36,391 bases of DNA from Opitutaceae bacterium (lineage in GTDB: Bacteria; Verrucomicrobiota; Verrucomicrobiia; Opitutales; Opitutaceae): contig PLXR01000120.1 of assembly GCA_003151495.1 (NCBI GenBank), positions 1-36,391 of the forward strand. The letters are read 5' to 3'. Below, in pieces: positions 7,764-15,903 of the stretch (positions are counted from its first letter, which is position 1; each line of letters starts with the position of its first letter). Below the pieces are notes generated by a model. The model saw nothing but the letters and a program-made list of their open reading frames with translations, ran no database searches and had not been told where the DNA came from. Both the position numbers and the translations under genes were made by a program.

Positions 7764-8596
7764 AACCGGAAACTGAGGAATCTGCCTGCCTTTACGTGCT
7801 GGACCGGCTCGACGCGACCGAGCGCGCCTGGTTCGAGGCCCGGCTCGCCTCCGAACCCGACCTCGCGGCGTTCGTCGGGGAGCTGGAGTCGACGCTCTCC
7901 CGGCACCTCCGCACCCCGGCCGCGGCGGACCCTCCCCCCACCCTCCTCGCGGGGATAGACGCACGCATTGACCTGCTCGCCCGGGAGCGGATGCGGGAGC
8001 ACGCAAGGGCCCCGTGGGCGTCGATCGCGCGCTGGGGGATCGCAGCGGCCATAACGGCCTCCGTCGGCATCATTGCGGTCCAGCAGGTTCGCCGCGGAGC
8101 GGCGCCCGGGCGCCCGTACGTCATCATCGTGGGGATGGACTCGGGCCGGAGCACGCTTGCCGAGCTCCCCCTCCAGGACCGTGCCCGTGATCCCGACGGC
8201 AGCTTCATCCAGCTCGCCTCGCTTGCGGAGCGTCTCTGGGAAAGTCCGGACGGGCTCCCGGAAAAGCTCCGCTTCGCCGGCCCGAGAAGCCACGGATACG
8301 CGCTCTTCGACCCGGCGAGCAGCCAGGGCTTCGTCGCCATCCAGCGGCTGCCCGCGACCGGGCTGGGAAAGCGCTATCACCTCTGGATCGTCGACACCGC
8401 CTCGGGCCGGACCCACGAGGCCGGCATACTGCCGCTCGCGGTATCGGGCAGCGGCCTCTACTTCTTCACGGTTGCGCCCGCCCTCGACGCGAGGCCCGAC
8501 CACCTGGATTTCTTCGTTACGCTGGAGGACACGGCCCCCTCCGGGCCGGTCCGCCCCTCCGGAAAGGTGGTCCTCGGGGACGGGAGGGTGTTCTGA
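7760..8596 (+). CDS. RskA-type membrane anti-sigma factor
   Basis: The product has 278 residues. The N-terminal ~85 residues form a cytoplasmic anti-sigma domain with ACLYVLDRLDATERAWFEARL, the typical 'Y-L-L-G-L-ERA-E-L' pattern. A single transmembrane helix follows (about 90-108, RWGIAAAITASVGIIAVQQV), then a periplasmic RskA C-terminal domain with YHLWIVDTASGRTHEAGIL and a closing DFFVTLED segment followed by Pro-rich GPVRPSGKVVL, as in anti-sigma-K factors. It should hold the adjacent ECF factor at the membrane until regulated proteolysis or an envelope signal frees it. It overlaps the sigma gene by 4 nt and converges on the unknown gene that ends at 8613. Confidence 0.9.
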   Translation: MKPETEESACLYVLDRLDATERAWFEARLASEPDLAAFVGELESTLSRHLRTPAAADPPPTLLAGIDARIDLLARERMREHARAPWASIARWGIAAAITASVGIIAVQQVRRGAAPGRPYVIIVGMDSGRSTLAELPLQDRARDPDGSFIQLASLAERLWESPDGLPEKLRFAGPRSHGYALFDPASSQGFVAIQRLPATGLGKRYHLWIVDTASGRTHEAGILPLAVSGSGLYFFTVAPALDARPDHLDFFVTLEDTAPSGPVRPSGKVVLGDGRVF

Positions 8597-8600
8597 CCCC

Positions 8601-8612
8601 CGGGCGCGCCCG
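8601..8612. terminator. perfect 12-bp palindrome filling a convergent intergenic gap
   Basis: CGGGCGCGCCCG is fully self-complementary and occupies nearly all of the 16 bp between the anti-sigma stop (8596) and the stop of the minus-strand unknown gene (8613). The position suits a bidirectional terminator, but there is no T-tract on either strand and the hairpin would have almost no loop, so support is weak. Confidence 0.22.
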
Positions 8613-9272
8613 TCAGTTGGGACGGAAGCCGAAGGCCTCGAGCTCCCTCATGTGGAACGGGGCCGAATCGATGAGCTCCCTTAGCTTGGCCACCGCGGCC
8701 GCCAGGCCGGGGGCGTCGCAGAACGCGGCCCCGTCGTCGGAGTCGTGCAGCTGGACGGCCCATGCACCCGAGCCCGCGGCTCCCGGCTCGAACACCGAGC
8801 CGTACAGGTAGTTTCCCGGGAGGCCGTGGTGAAGCCCGGTGCCCGGGACGAGAAAAAGGGAATGGACCGAGTCGTGGTGGACAGGGGCCGGCCCCGTGCC
8901 GTGGTGCTTGCGGTGATGGACGGGCTTGCCGGTCGCCTTCAGGCGGTGGGCCTCGGCCCTGGGGCGGTCGGCCGGCGCTAGGGACTGCACATACCGGTCG
9001 AATACCCTCGAGTTGGACTCAAGGGTATCGCTCCCGATCTGACCGGCGAGGAGGGCGTCGAGATTGCCGGCGCAGAAGGAGGGCCGGCGCGCCAGCGAGC
9101 GGGCAGTGACATGCCCGCCCTTGTGGTCGGCGCTCGGGTAGACCTGGTGCGCGGCGTAGAGGCGCGCCAGGGACTCCACATAGCTCGTCGTGTGGGGCAC
9201 GGAACCCGTCGGGCTGTGCTCGATCATCTCCATCACCGACTGGTCGAACTGCGCGTGCGGGTCTTGGGGCAT
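8613..9272 (-). CDS. protein of unknown function with His-rich segment
   Basis: This 219-residue, apparently cytoplasmic protein starts with ATG at 9272 and has no signal peptide or membrane segment. I do not recognise a family. The N-terminal third contains SVPHTTSYVESLARLYAAHQVYPSADHKGGHVTARSLARRP; the middle has a histidine-rich stretch (KPVHHRKHHG, then PVHHDSVHSLFLVPGTGLHHG); the C-terminal part, YLYGSVFEPG to AAVAKLRELIDSAPFHM, looks like a compact alpha/beta fold. The clustered histidines might bind a metal. It lies 49 bp downstream of the S4-domain gene on the same strand, so the two may be cotranscribed. Confidence 0.65.
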   Translation of the reverse strand: MPQDPHAQFDQSVMEMIEHSPTGSVPHTTSYVESLARLYAAHQVYPSADHKGGHVTARSLARRPSFCAGNLDALLAGQIGSDTLESNSRVFDRYVQSLAPADRPRAEAHRLKATGKPVHHRKHHGTGPAPVHHDSVHSLFLVPGTGLHHGLPGNYLYGSVFEPGAAGSGAWAVQLHDSDDGAAFCDAPGLAAAVAKLRELIDSAPFHMRELEAFGFRPN

Positions 9273-9321
9273 TGTGCCGTTGATAAGAGGCTCGATCTGC
9301 CAAGACGAGGATTGATATCGG

Positions 9322-9555
9322 TCACGCCTGGACGACCACGGTCTGCCCTGAGAAGGTGACGCGGTCGCCCGCGGCGAGCTTCTTGCGCTTGCGGGTCTCG
9401 ACGGCCCCGTTCAGCAGGACGCGCCCCTCGCTTATGGCCCTCTTCGCCTCGCCCCCGCTCGGGGTCAGCCCCCCGAACTTCATGAGCTGGCAGAGCTCGA
9501 TCGGCATTTCGCTCACGACGACGGCCCGTGGCTCCCCGGAACTGGATGTGGTCAT
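9322..9555 (-). CDS. small S4-domain RNA-binding protein (YbcJ-like)
   Basis: The product has 77 residues, nearly all of it one S4 RNA-binding domain: IELCQLMKFGGLTPSGGEAK (alpha-L motif), RAISEGRVLLNG, TRKRKKLAAGDRVTFSG. Length and sequence match the stand-alone S4 proteins of the YbcJ type, which bind structured RNA; the precise target is not established. ATG at 9555 gives the usual short N-terminal extension. The His-rich unknown gene follows on the same strand. The related RqcP/Hsp15 S4 proteins are possible alternatives but differ in their tails. Confidence 0.88.
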   Translation of the reverse strand: MTTSSSGEPRAVVVSEMPIELCQLMKFGGLTPSGGEAKRAISEGRVLLNGAVETRKRKKLAAGDRVTFSGQTVVVQA

Positions 9556-9712
9556 TGGGAAAGGCTAGCCGCGCCGGGACGGCCGTCCACACTTCGCTGT
9601 GGGGTCCCCTCCCCCGGGGGCACCGGCGCCCGCCGGGCCCCGAAAATCCCTCTGGAATACGGAAAGGCTGTGCCCTAGCTTGCACCCACTGGCCGCGAGG
9701 CGGCCCATTTCC

Positions 9713-10861
9713 ATGCCCACGCCAATGAAGTCCAACGCAAGGATAGGCATCCTGACCGCCGGGGGCGACTGCCCCGGGCTCAACGCCGCGATCAGGGGGG
9801 TGGCCAAGGCTGCCATGCACTACGGCATGACGGTCGTCGGGATCCGCGACGGGTTCCGCGGGCTGGTCGAGAACCGGACGATGCCGATCGACAACCCGCT
9901 CGTGAGCGGGATCCTCACCCAGGGCGGGACCTTCCTCGGCAGCAGCCGCGACCGGCCCCACAAGATGAAGGTGAATGGCCGCAACGTCGACATGACCTCG
10001 GCGGCGGTCCGCACCTACCGCAAGCTCAGGCTCGACTGCCTCGTCTGCCTCGGCGGGAACGGGACCCAGAAATCCGCGCTCGCGCTCCGGGAAAACGGCG
10101 GGATCGACGTGCTCACCCTGCCCAAGACGATCGACAACGACGTCGCCGAGACCGAGATCACCTTCGGGTTCGACTCCGCGATGTCGATCGCGACCGAGGC
10201 GATCGACCGGCTCCACACGACGGCGACCAGCCACCAGAGGATAATCGTGTGCGAGGTCATGGGGCACGACGCCGGATGGCTGTGCCTTGGCTCAGGGATC
10301 GCCGGGGGCGCGGATGTGATCCTCATCCCGGAGATTCCCTATGACCTCTCCGCGGTCGTGCGCCACCTGGTCCGCCGGAACAAGGCCGGCAAGCGGTTCT
10401 CGATCGTCGCGGTCGCCGAAGGGATCGCCTCCATGGGAGAGGCGGCGGCGAGGAGCGAGGCGGGAGGCAAGGCCGGCGCGCACCGCAGCGCGCCCCCGCA
10501 TCTCGAGGCGTTCGCCGCGCCGGGCACCGAGGGCATCCGCCTTGTCCAGGAACCCGTGTCGAGCAGGATCGCGCGCCAGCTCCAGCAACTCACGGGAACC
10601 GAGGCGAGGGTCACCTCACTCGGCCACGTCCAGCGGGGCGGGAGCCCGACCCCCTTTGACCGCCTGCTGTGCACCCGCCTCGGGACGAAGGCCGTCGAGC
10701 TCATCTCCAGGGGCCGCTTCAACGTGATGGTCGCCATCAAGGCCAACGAGTGCGTGCCGGTTTCCCTGGAGAAGGTTGCCGGAAGGAAGCGGACGGTCCC
10801 GCCGGACCATCCCTGGGTCCAGACGGCGCGGCTCACGGAGACCTGCCTCGGCGACCAGTAG
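9713..10861 (+). CDS. pfkA: 6-phosphofructokinase (group III-like, probably ATP-dependent)
   Basis: The product is a 382-residue PfkA-family enzyme that phosphorylates fructose 6-phosphate in glycolysis. Motifs in order are ILTAGGDCPGLNAAIRG (12-28), GGTFLGSSR (71-79), LGGNGTQKSA (113-122), PKTIDNDVAETEITFGFD (137-154), EVMGHDAGWL, GGADVILIPEIPY and GHVQRGGSPTPFDRLLCTRLG. The position equivalent to E. coli G104 is Gly, which favours ATP. The position equivalent to 124 is Lys (PKTIDND), which is seen in PPi- and mixed-type enzymes. The usual Mg-binding Asp of GGDG is Asn, and the usual MGR is MGH. ATG at 9713 is chosen; ATG at 9725 would also keep the whole domain. An insert of ~25 residues (EAAARSEAGGKAGAHRSAPPH) is low in complexity. 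Confidence 0.9.
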   Translation: MPTPMKSNARIGILTAGGDCPGLNAAIRGVAKAAMHYGMTVVGIRDGFRGLVENRTMPIDNPLVSGILTQGGTFLGSSRDRPHKMKVNGRNVDMTSAAVRTYRKLRLDCLVCLGGNGTQKSALALRENGGIDVLTLPKTIDNDVAETEITFGFDSAMSIATEAIDRLHTTATSHQRIIVCEVMGHDAGWLCLGSGIAGGADVILIPEIPYDLSAVVRHLVRRNKAGKRFSIVAVAEGIASMGEAAARSEAGGKAGAHRSAPPHLEAFAAPGTEGIRLVQEPVSSRIARQLQQLTGTEARVTSLGHVQRGGSPTPFDRLLCTRLGTKAVELISRGRFNVMVAIKANECVPVSLEKVAGRKRTVPPDHPWVQTARLTETCLGDQ

Positions 10862-10972
10862 GCGGCTCCCCGGGCCGATGCGAACGGGCCTGGGCGGCAA
10901 CTACCAGCCCCCCTTATATCCGGCAATAAGACCTCAAATAAGAGCGCGGGACTGGTCTCACGACCCACCCGA

Positions 10973-11752
10973 ATGCCCCAATCCCCCGACCATCGACCCT
11001 CGGATCCCCCCGACATCATGCTCGTGCTTCCGGCGTACCGGGAGCTCGAGCGGCTGCCGCGCTACCTCTCGTCGCTGACGCAGGCCCTCTCCGGCGCGCC
11101 GTGGAGGACCGACGTGGTGGTGGTCGACGACGGCTCCCCCGCGGCGGAGCAGGAGGCCCTTCTCGCGCTGGTCCGCCCGGCGCTGCACGGGAATTGCCGG
11201 GTGGCGGCCCCCATCCTCCTCGGCCGCAACCGGCTAAAGGGGGACGCAATCCTCGAGGGATGGCGCTCGGGGCCCGCGCGGTGGCTCGCGTTCGCGGACT
11301 CGGACGGGGCCGCCTCGGCGGCCGAGGTGCTCCGCGTCCTCGGCGGGATCCCCCGGGGGGACGCCCCGCCCGCGGCGTATTTCGCGGTGCGGAGGGGAAA
11401 CGGCCCCGGGGGATCGCGCAGGACGGCGACGAGGCGCCTCCTCGGAAGGGTGTTCTCAAGGCTCGCGGGGCTCGTGCTCGGGGTCAGGCCGATCGACTTC
11501 CAATGCGGATTCAAGGTCATCCCCGGGTCGGTGCTGCCGCGGATCGCAGACGGGATCCAGGGCCGCGGCCTCTGCTTCGACCTGGCTCTTTTTGTGGCCC
11601 TTCGCAGGGAGGGGGTGGCTGTGAGGGAGGTCGCGATCCAGTGGAACGAGATGCCGGGGGGAACGATAAGCCCCTGGCGCAACGGGCCGGGGATGATCGC
11701 GGGCCTCCTGTCGATCGCGGTAAGGGGCCTCGGCCGGGGAAGTCGTCCCTGA
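10973..11752 (+). CDS. family 2 glycosyltransferase (dolichyl/polyprenyl-phosphate sugar synthase-like)
   Basis: This 259-residue GT-A fold enzyme has no clear transmembrane helix. The nucleotide-sugar motif is VVVVDDGSP (48-56), the metal-binding motif is FADSDGAASAAEV (107-119) and the acceptor region is IDFQCGFKVIPG. CFDLALFVALRREGVAVREVAIQWNE is the pattern typical of ALG5/DPM-like synthases that load glucose or mannose onto a polyprenyl phosphate. Such lipid-linked sugars feed GT-C enzymes; a family 39-like GT-C gene lies 4.9 kb downstream, so a functional link is possible but not shown. The start ATG at 10973 follows a 111-bp gap in which I see no feature. Confidence 0.85.
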   Translation: MPQSPDHRPSDPPDIMLVLPAYRELERLPRYLSSLTQALSGAPWRTDVVVVDDGSPAAEQEALLALVRPALHGNCRVAAPILLGRNRLKGDAILEGWRSGPARWLAFADSDGAASAAEVLRVLGGIPRGDAPPAAYFAVRRGNGPGGSRRTATRRLLGRVFSRLAGLVLGVRPIDFQCGFKVIPGSVLPRIADGIQGRGLCFDLALFVALRREGVAVREVAIQWNEMPGGTISPWRNGPGMIAGLLSIAVRGLGRGSRP

Positions 11753-11922
11753 GGCCGCCGGGATACCCCGCGGCCCGGAGGGTCGCGCACCGGACAGGAG
11801 GCTGCTCTTGCCACATCGGCCGCAATCCGGTAATCGTAGACTTCCCCGGTCATGCGTGAAGGCGTGGCCGCCCCCCCGCCCAACGGGCACCGAAGGCCTT
11901 TCGCACAAACAAAACAAACCCC

Positions 11923-13251
11923 ATGACCCAAATCAGTCGCCGGCGCTTCATCCAAGCCACATCGCTCGCCGCAATCGCGGCCAGCTGCCCCATCCTCCGG
12001 GCATCCGACGCGGACCGCTACAGGAACCTGGTATCGCCGGGCCGCAGGCTCCGGATCGCGTGCGTCGGCGCGGGGGGCAAGGCGTTCAGCGACATCATGG
12101 CCTGCTCGACCGAGGAGATCGTGGCGATCAGCGACGTCGACTTCGCCAACGGCCTCGAGATCTTCGGGATGTTCCCGGGCGCGGCGCGCTACCGCGACTA
12201 CCGCCAGATGCTCAATGAGCGCGGCAACGACATAGACGCCGTGATCGTGACGACGCCCGACCACACGCACTTCCCGGCGGCCCTGATGGCGGTCGAGATG
12301 GGCAAGCACATCTACGTCCAGAAGCCGCTCTGCCACACCGTGGCGGAGGTCCGCCAGCTGAGGGCCGCCGTCGCCAAGGCGGGCGTCGTCTCGCAGATGG
12401 GCAACCAGGGGCACTGCAACGAGGGGACCCGGCTGGCGAAGGAATGGATCGAGGCGGGAGTGATCGGCGACGTGCGAGAGGTCTGCACGTGGACCAACCG
12501 TCCCATCTGGCCGCAGGGGATGACCCCGCCGAAGGATGACGCGTCCGTTCCGCCGACGATGGACTGGAACCTGTGGCTCGGCGTTGCCCCGTCACGGGGG
12601 TACAGCGCAAAGATCGCGCCGTTCAACTGGAGGGGCTACTGGGATTACGGCTGCGGGGCCCTCGGCGACATGGGCTGCCACGGCATGGACGCGCCTTTCT
12701 GGGCCCTGAACCTGCGCGGCCCGGTGCATGTGAGCGCGCAGAGCGAGGGATCGACCGAGGTGGTCGCCCCGACGTGGTCGATCGTGAAGTTCGAGTTCCC
12801 CTCGCGCGGCGCCCTGCCGCCGCTCAACTACACCTGGTACGACGGGGGCAAGCTGCCCCCCGTGCCCGAGGAGCTGGGCAAGGACGGCAAGCTCCCCCAG
12901 GGGGGCACCCTCTACCGCGGAGACAAGGGCGCCATCCTCTCGGAGGGCGACTACGGCGAATCCCCGCGGCTCATCCCGGAGTCGCGGATGGGCACCTTCA
13001 AGCGGCCGCCGAAGACCCTCGCGCGCGTCCCCAAGTCGAACTCGCACCAGGAATGGGTCAACGGGTGCAAGGGCGGACCGGCGCCGTGCTCCAACATCGT
13101 GGACCACTCGGGCGACCTCTCCCAGATGGTGCTCCTCGGCAACGTGGCGATCCGGGCGGGCAAGCCGATCGACTTCGACCCGGAGCAGGGAGTCTGCGTG
13201 GGCCAGCCCGACGCAAACCGCTTCCTGTCCAAGTCGTACCGCCTGTTCTGA
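11923..13251 (+). CDS. Tat-exported Gfo/Idh/MocA-family oxidoreductase (first copy)
   Basis: The 442-residue product begins with a twin-arginine signal (SRRRFIQ at 5-11, hydrophobic ATSLAAIAASCPIL), so it is likely folded with bound cofactor and exported. The Rossmann domain opens with RLRIACVGAGGKA (42-54); ISDVDFANG binds the adenosine ribose side; TTPDHTHFPAAL and YVQKPLCHTV (131-140) carry the catalytic-lysine region, here QKP instead of the usual EKP. The C-terminal Gfo/Idh/MocA domain includes WDYGCGALGDMGCHGMDAPFW. Family members oxidise sugar hydroxyls with NAD(P); the DUF1080 gene 32 bp downstream suggests glycoside C3 oxidation. A 170-bp gap precedes it, so it probably leads the operon. 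Confidence 0.9.
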   Translation: MTQISRRRFIQATSLAAIAASCPILRASDADRYRNLVSPGRRLRIACVGAGGKAFSDIMACSTEEIVAISDVDFANGLEIFGMFPGAARYRDYRQMLNERGNDIDAVIVTTPDHTHFPAALMAVEMGKHIYVQKPLCHTVAEVRQLRAAVAKAGVVSQMGNQGHCNEGTRLAKEWIEAGVIGDVREVCTWTNRPIWPQGMTPPKDDASVPPTMDWNLWLGVAPSRGYSAKIAPFNWRGYWDYGCGALGDMGCHGMDAPFWALNLRGPVHVSAQSEGSTEVVAPTWSIVKFEFPSRGALPPLNYTWYDGGKLPPVPEELGKDGKLPQGGTLYRGDKGAILSEGDYGESPRLIPESRMGTFKRPPKTLARVPKSNSHQEWVNGCKGGPAPCSNIVDHSGDLSQMVLLGNVAIRAGKPIDFDPEQGVCVGQPDANRFLSKSYRLF

Positions 13252-13283
13252 GGGAATCGCGACGCCCCTTCCAAACAACCCCC

Positions 13284-13988
13284 ATGAAAACCTCCCTTTT
13301 CGCACGCTCCGTCCTGATCCTCGCCTCGGCAGCCCTCGCGGGCTGCCAGGGAACGCACACCCAGTCCTTCACCTCCGACGTCCACGGCGACATCGGTCCG
13401 GGCCACGGCGCCGATTCCAAGCGCTGGTCCGCGCCCCAGCAGGTCTTCACCTCCGACCTCTCGAACGCCGACTTCAAGCCCGGCTCCTGGGCTTGGGAGA
13501 ACGGCCTCCTCGTCGCCAAGGGCGGCGGCGACATCTGGACCAAGGAAAGCTACGGTGACTTCGTCCTCAACCTGGACTTCCGCTGCCAGGAGAAGGCCAA
13601 CAGCGGCGTGTTCCTGCGGTGCTCCAGCATTCCCGACTGGCTCAACTCGGCGATCGAGATCCAGATCCTCCAGGGCGACGCCCCCGACCGGCACCTCGTC
13701 GGCGCCGTTTACGACTGCGTGGCCCCGACCCGGCAGATCGAGATCGTCCCGGGCACCTGGCGCCACTTCACCATCACCGCCATCGGCAAGGACATCAAGG
13801 TGACGCTGGACGGCGAGCAGCTCGTGGAGATGGACCTCACCCAATGGAAGGAGGCCGGCAAGAACCCCGACGGAACGGCCAACAAGTTCACGAAGGCCTA
13901 CAAGGACATGGCCCGCTCGGGACGGATCGGCCTGCAGTACCACACCAACAGGGTGGAGTTCCGAAACATCGTGGTCGACCGCCTCTGA
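13284..13988 (+). CDS. DUF1080 / 3-keto-disaccharide hydrolase family lipoprotein
   Basis: The product has 234 residues. The signal peptide ends in the lipobox L18-A19-G20-C21, so it is a predicted lipoprotein. The mature protein is a single PF06439-type concanavalin-like domain with the family hallmarks ESYGDFVLNLDFRCQEKANS, NSGVFLRC, AIEIQILQGD, TWRHFTITAIGKDIKVTLDG and SGRIGLQYHTNRVEFRNIVV. Characterised members act on 3-keto-glycosides made by Gfo/Idh/MocA oxidoreductases, by hydrolysis or elimination; others may only bind sugar. ATG at 13284 is chosen because it starts the lipoprotein signal. Placed 32 bp after one exported oxidoreductase and two genes before another, it is the likely bond-cleaving step. 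Confidence 0.9.
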   Translation: MKTSLFARSVLILASAALAGCQGTHTQSFTSDVHGDIGPGHGADSKRWSAPQQVFTSDLSNADFKPGSWAWENGLLVAKGGGDIWTKESYGDFVLNLDFRCQEKANSGVFLRCSSIPDWLNSAIEIQILQGDAPDRHLVGAVYDCVAPTRQIEIVPGTWRHFTITAIGKDIKVTLDGEQLVEMDLTQWKEAGKNPDGTANKFTKAYKDMARSGRIGLQYHTNRVEFRNIVVDRL

Positions 13989-14019
13989 GCACGGTCTCCG
14001 TCCCAACCCCCCCGCCATC

Positions 14020-14538
14020 ATGACTGAATCCACGAACACCCAAAGCGACTGCGGCCCGACGCTCGGCGTGCTCCTCCTGCGCGCCTGGCTCGGCGTGCGC
14101 GCCGTCCTCACCGGCATCGAGAAGTTCTCCGACACGCGGACCCTCCAGGTCCCGCTCCTTGACGCGGCGGGAAAGCCAGACTCGAGCGGGGCCGTCGTCG
14201 AGGTGACGCAGAAGTTCTACTCGCTCCACAGCTACCATGCGATCCCCGACTCGATGAAGGACAAGTTCGCCCAGGAGCCGCTGCTTCCGTCCCTCCTGAC
14301 GACGTCGTACTACGCGGTCCTCGGATGGGCGCTGATTGCGCTCGGCATCGCCGTCCTGCTCGGCCTGTGGACGCGCGCGAGCCTCTTCCTGATGGGGCTC
14401 CTCTACGTCAGCCTCACGGTGGGCCTCATCCTGATCAAGCAGGACGCCGGGGTCGCCTGGCTCGCCATCCACGTGGCCCTGATCGCCGTCGCGTTGAGCC
14501 TGTGCAGGCACAATCGCTTCACGCTGACCCGTTCATGA
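14020..14538 (+). CDS. DoxX-like four-helix membrane protein
   Basis: The product has 172 residues with four predicted membrane helices (about 13-33, 97-116, 120-138 and 145-162). The first helix region LLRAWLGVRAVLTGIEKF matches the DoxX/DoxD start ('R-G-F-G-EKF'). A ~55-residue loop between helices 1 and 2 (LQVPLLDAAGKPDSSG to DKFAQEPLLP) is probably extracytoplasmic. DoxX relatives are linked to quinone-coupled redox, but most have no proven function. It sits between the DUF1080 gene (31 bp) and the second oxidoreductase, whose ATG overlaps its stop by 4 nt. That tight coupling suggests a shared role, possibly membrane anchoring or electron transfer for the exported oxidoreductases. Confidence 0.78.
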   Translation: MTESTNTQSDCGPTLGVLLLRAWLGVRAVLTGIEKFSDTRTLQVPLLDAAGKPDSSGAVVEVTQKFYSLHSYHAIPDSMKDKFAQEPLLPSLLTTSYYAVLGWALIALGIAVLLGLWTRASLFLMGLLYVSLTVGLILIKQDAGVAWLAIHVALIAVALSLCRHNRFTLTRS

Positions 14539-15899
14539 GCCCGCGCGACCCGAGTCCCGGCGCCGTCGGCCTCGGCCGCCGGCGGTTCCTGAAGACGGCC
14601 ACCGCGGCCGGCATTTCGATGGCGCTCGCGCCCCTGCGCTCGGCCTACGGGCAGGCGGGGGCTCCGGGCGATGCGATCAACGTCGCCCTGGTCGGGCTGG
14701 GGGCGCAGGGGCGGGTCCTCATGGACGCGATGCTCAAGATTCCGGGGGTGCGCTTCGTGGCCGTGTGCGACATATGGCCCTACGCGCGCACCTACGGGCA
14801 GCGCTACCTCAAGAAGAACGGCTTCGAGGTGCGGGCCTACGAGAACCACCAGGACATGCTTGAGAAGGAGAGGGACGTCCATGCGGTGATCGTGGCCAGC
14901 CCGGACTTCTGGCACGCCCCGATCACTAACGACTGCCTGCGCGCGGGCCATCACGTCTACTGCGAGAAGATGATGTCCAACACGATCGAAGGCGCCCGCT
15001 CCATGGTCCGCACCATGAAGGAGACCGGCAAGCTCCTGCAGATCGGCCACCAGAGGCGCAGCAACCCGAGGTACCTCGTGGCGCGGAACCGGCTCCTCGG
15101 CGAGGCACACCTCCTCGGCAGGATCACCGCGGTGAACGGACAGTGGAACCGCGCCGTGAGCGCGGACCTGGGCTGGCCCAACCACACGGCGATGACCCCC
15201 GAGCTCCTGCAGCGCTACGGGTTCGCCGACATGCACCAGTTCCGCAACTGGAGGTGGTTCAAGAAATACGGCGGGGGACCCCTCTCCGACCTGGGCGCCC
15301 ACCAGATCGACATCTTCAACTGGTTCCTGGACACCACCCCGTCGACCGTGATCGGGTCGGGGGGAAGGGACTATTACGAGGGCCACGAGTGGCTCGACAA
15401 CGCGATGGTCATCTATGAGTACCGCCTCCCGGACGGCATGGCCCGGGCCTTCTACCAGGTGCAGACCACGACCAGCGCGGGCGGCGGCTACTTCGAGCAG
15501 TTCATGGGGACCGAGGGGACCCTGCGGATGTCGGAAAACCCGAAGTACACGACGATCAACCGCGAGGCGGCCGCGCCGCCCTGGGACCCGTGGGTGAGCC
15601 GCCACTTCCTTGCGCCGCAGAAGGCGCCGGCCAAGTCGGACGACGACAGCTCGGGCGGAAGCGAGAAGGTCGACGCCCGGGAGACCGCGGAGCTCGCCGG
15701 CTACTACCTCCCCGTGATCCTGACCAAGGCCATCCACCAGCCCCACCTCGAGAACTTCTTCAACGCCGTCCGAGGGAAGGGCGCACTCAACTGCCCCGCC
15801 GACGAGGCGTTCAAGAGCGAGATGGCCGTGTTCAAGGCGATCGAGGCGGTCGAGTCCCGGAGCCTTGTCACCTGCCAGCCCTCCGATTTCACAGCCTGA
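14535..15899 (+). CDS. Tat-exported Gfo/Idh/MocA-family oxidoreductase (second copy)
   Basis: The product has 454 residues from ATG at 14535, overlapping the DoxX-like stop (ATGA) and starting a twin-arginine signal (GRRRFLK at 14-20, then ATAAGISMALAPL). The Rossmann fold opens INVALVGLGAQGR (48-60). The region equivalent to EKP is YCEKMMSN (142-149), with Glu and Lys kept but Pro replaced by Met. GGGPLSDLGAHQIDIFNWFL holds the His-x-x-Asp pair expected in the active site, and MGTEGTLRMSEN is a typical C-domain segment. It resembles the first copy only at family level, so the two probably act on different substrates or in opposite directions, as in described 3-keto-glycoside pathways with paired oxidoreductases. 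The lectin-like gene follows 4 bp later. Confidence 0.9.
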   Translation: MSPRDPSPGAVGLGRRRFLKTATAAGISMALAPLRSAYGQAGAPGDAINVALVGLGAQGRVLMDAMLKIPGVRFVAVCDIWPYARTYGQRYLKKNGFEVRAYENHQDMLEKERDVHAVIVASPDFWHAPITNDCLRAGHHVYCEKMMSNTIEGARSMVRTMKETGKLLQIGHQRRSNPRYLVARNRLLGEAHLLGRITAVNGQWNRAVSADLGWPNHTAMTPELLQRYGFADMHQFRNWRWFKKYGGGPLSDLGAHQIDIFNWFLDTTPSTVIGSGGRDYYEGHEWLDNAMVIYEYRLPDGMARAFYQVQTTTSAGGGYFEQFMGTEGTLRMSENPKYTTINREAAAPPWDPWVSRHFLAPQKAPAKSDDDSSGGSEKVDARETAELAGYYLPVILTKAIHQPHLENFFNAVRGKGALNCPADEAFKSEMAVFKAIEAVESRSLVTCQPSDFTA

Positions 15900-15903
15900 A
15901 CCC

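Noticed and set aside
9587..9602. CCACA/TGTGG hairpin upstream of the phosphofructokinase gene
   Set aside because: A 5-bp stem in GC-rich DNA is too short to support a regulatory or terminator call.
14170..14205. Possible ApbE flavinylation site DSSGAVVEV in the DoxX-like protein
   Set aside because: The motif needs Ser/Thr after SGA; here Val follows, and no FMN-binding domain surrounds it.
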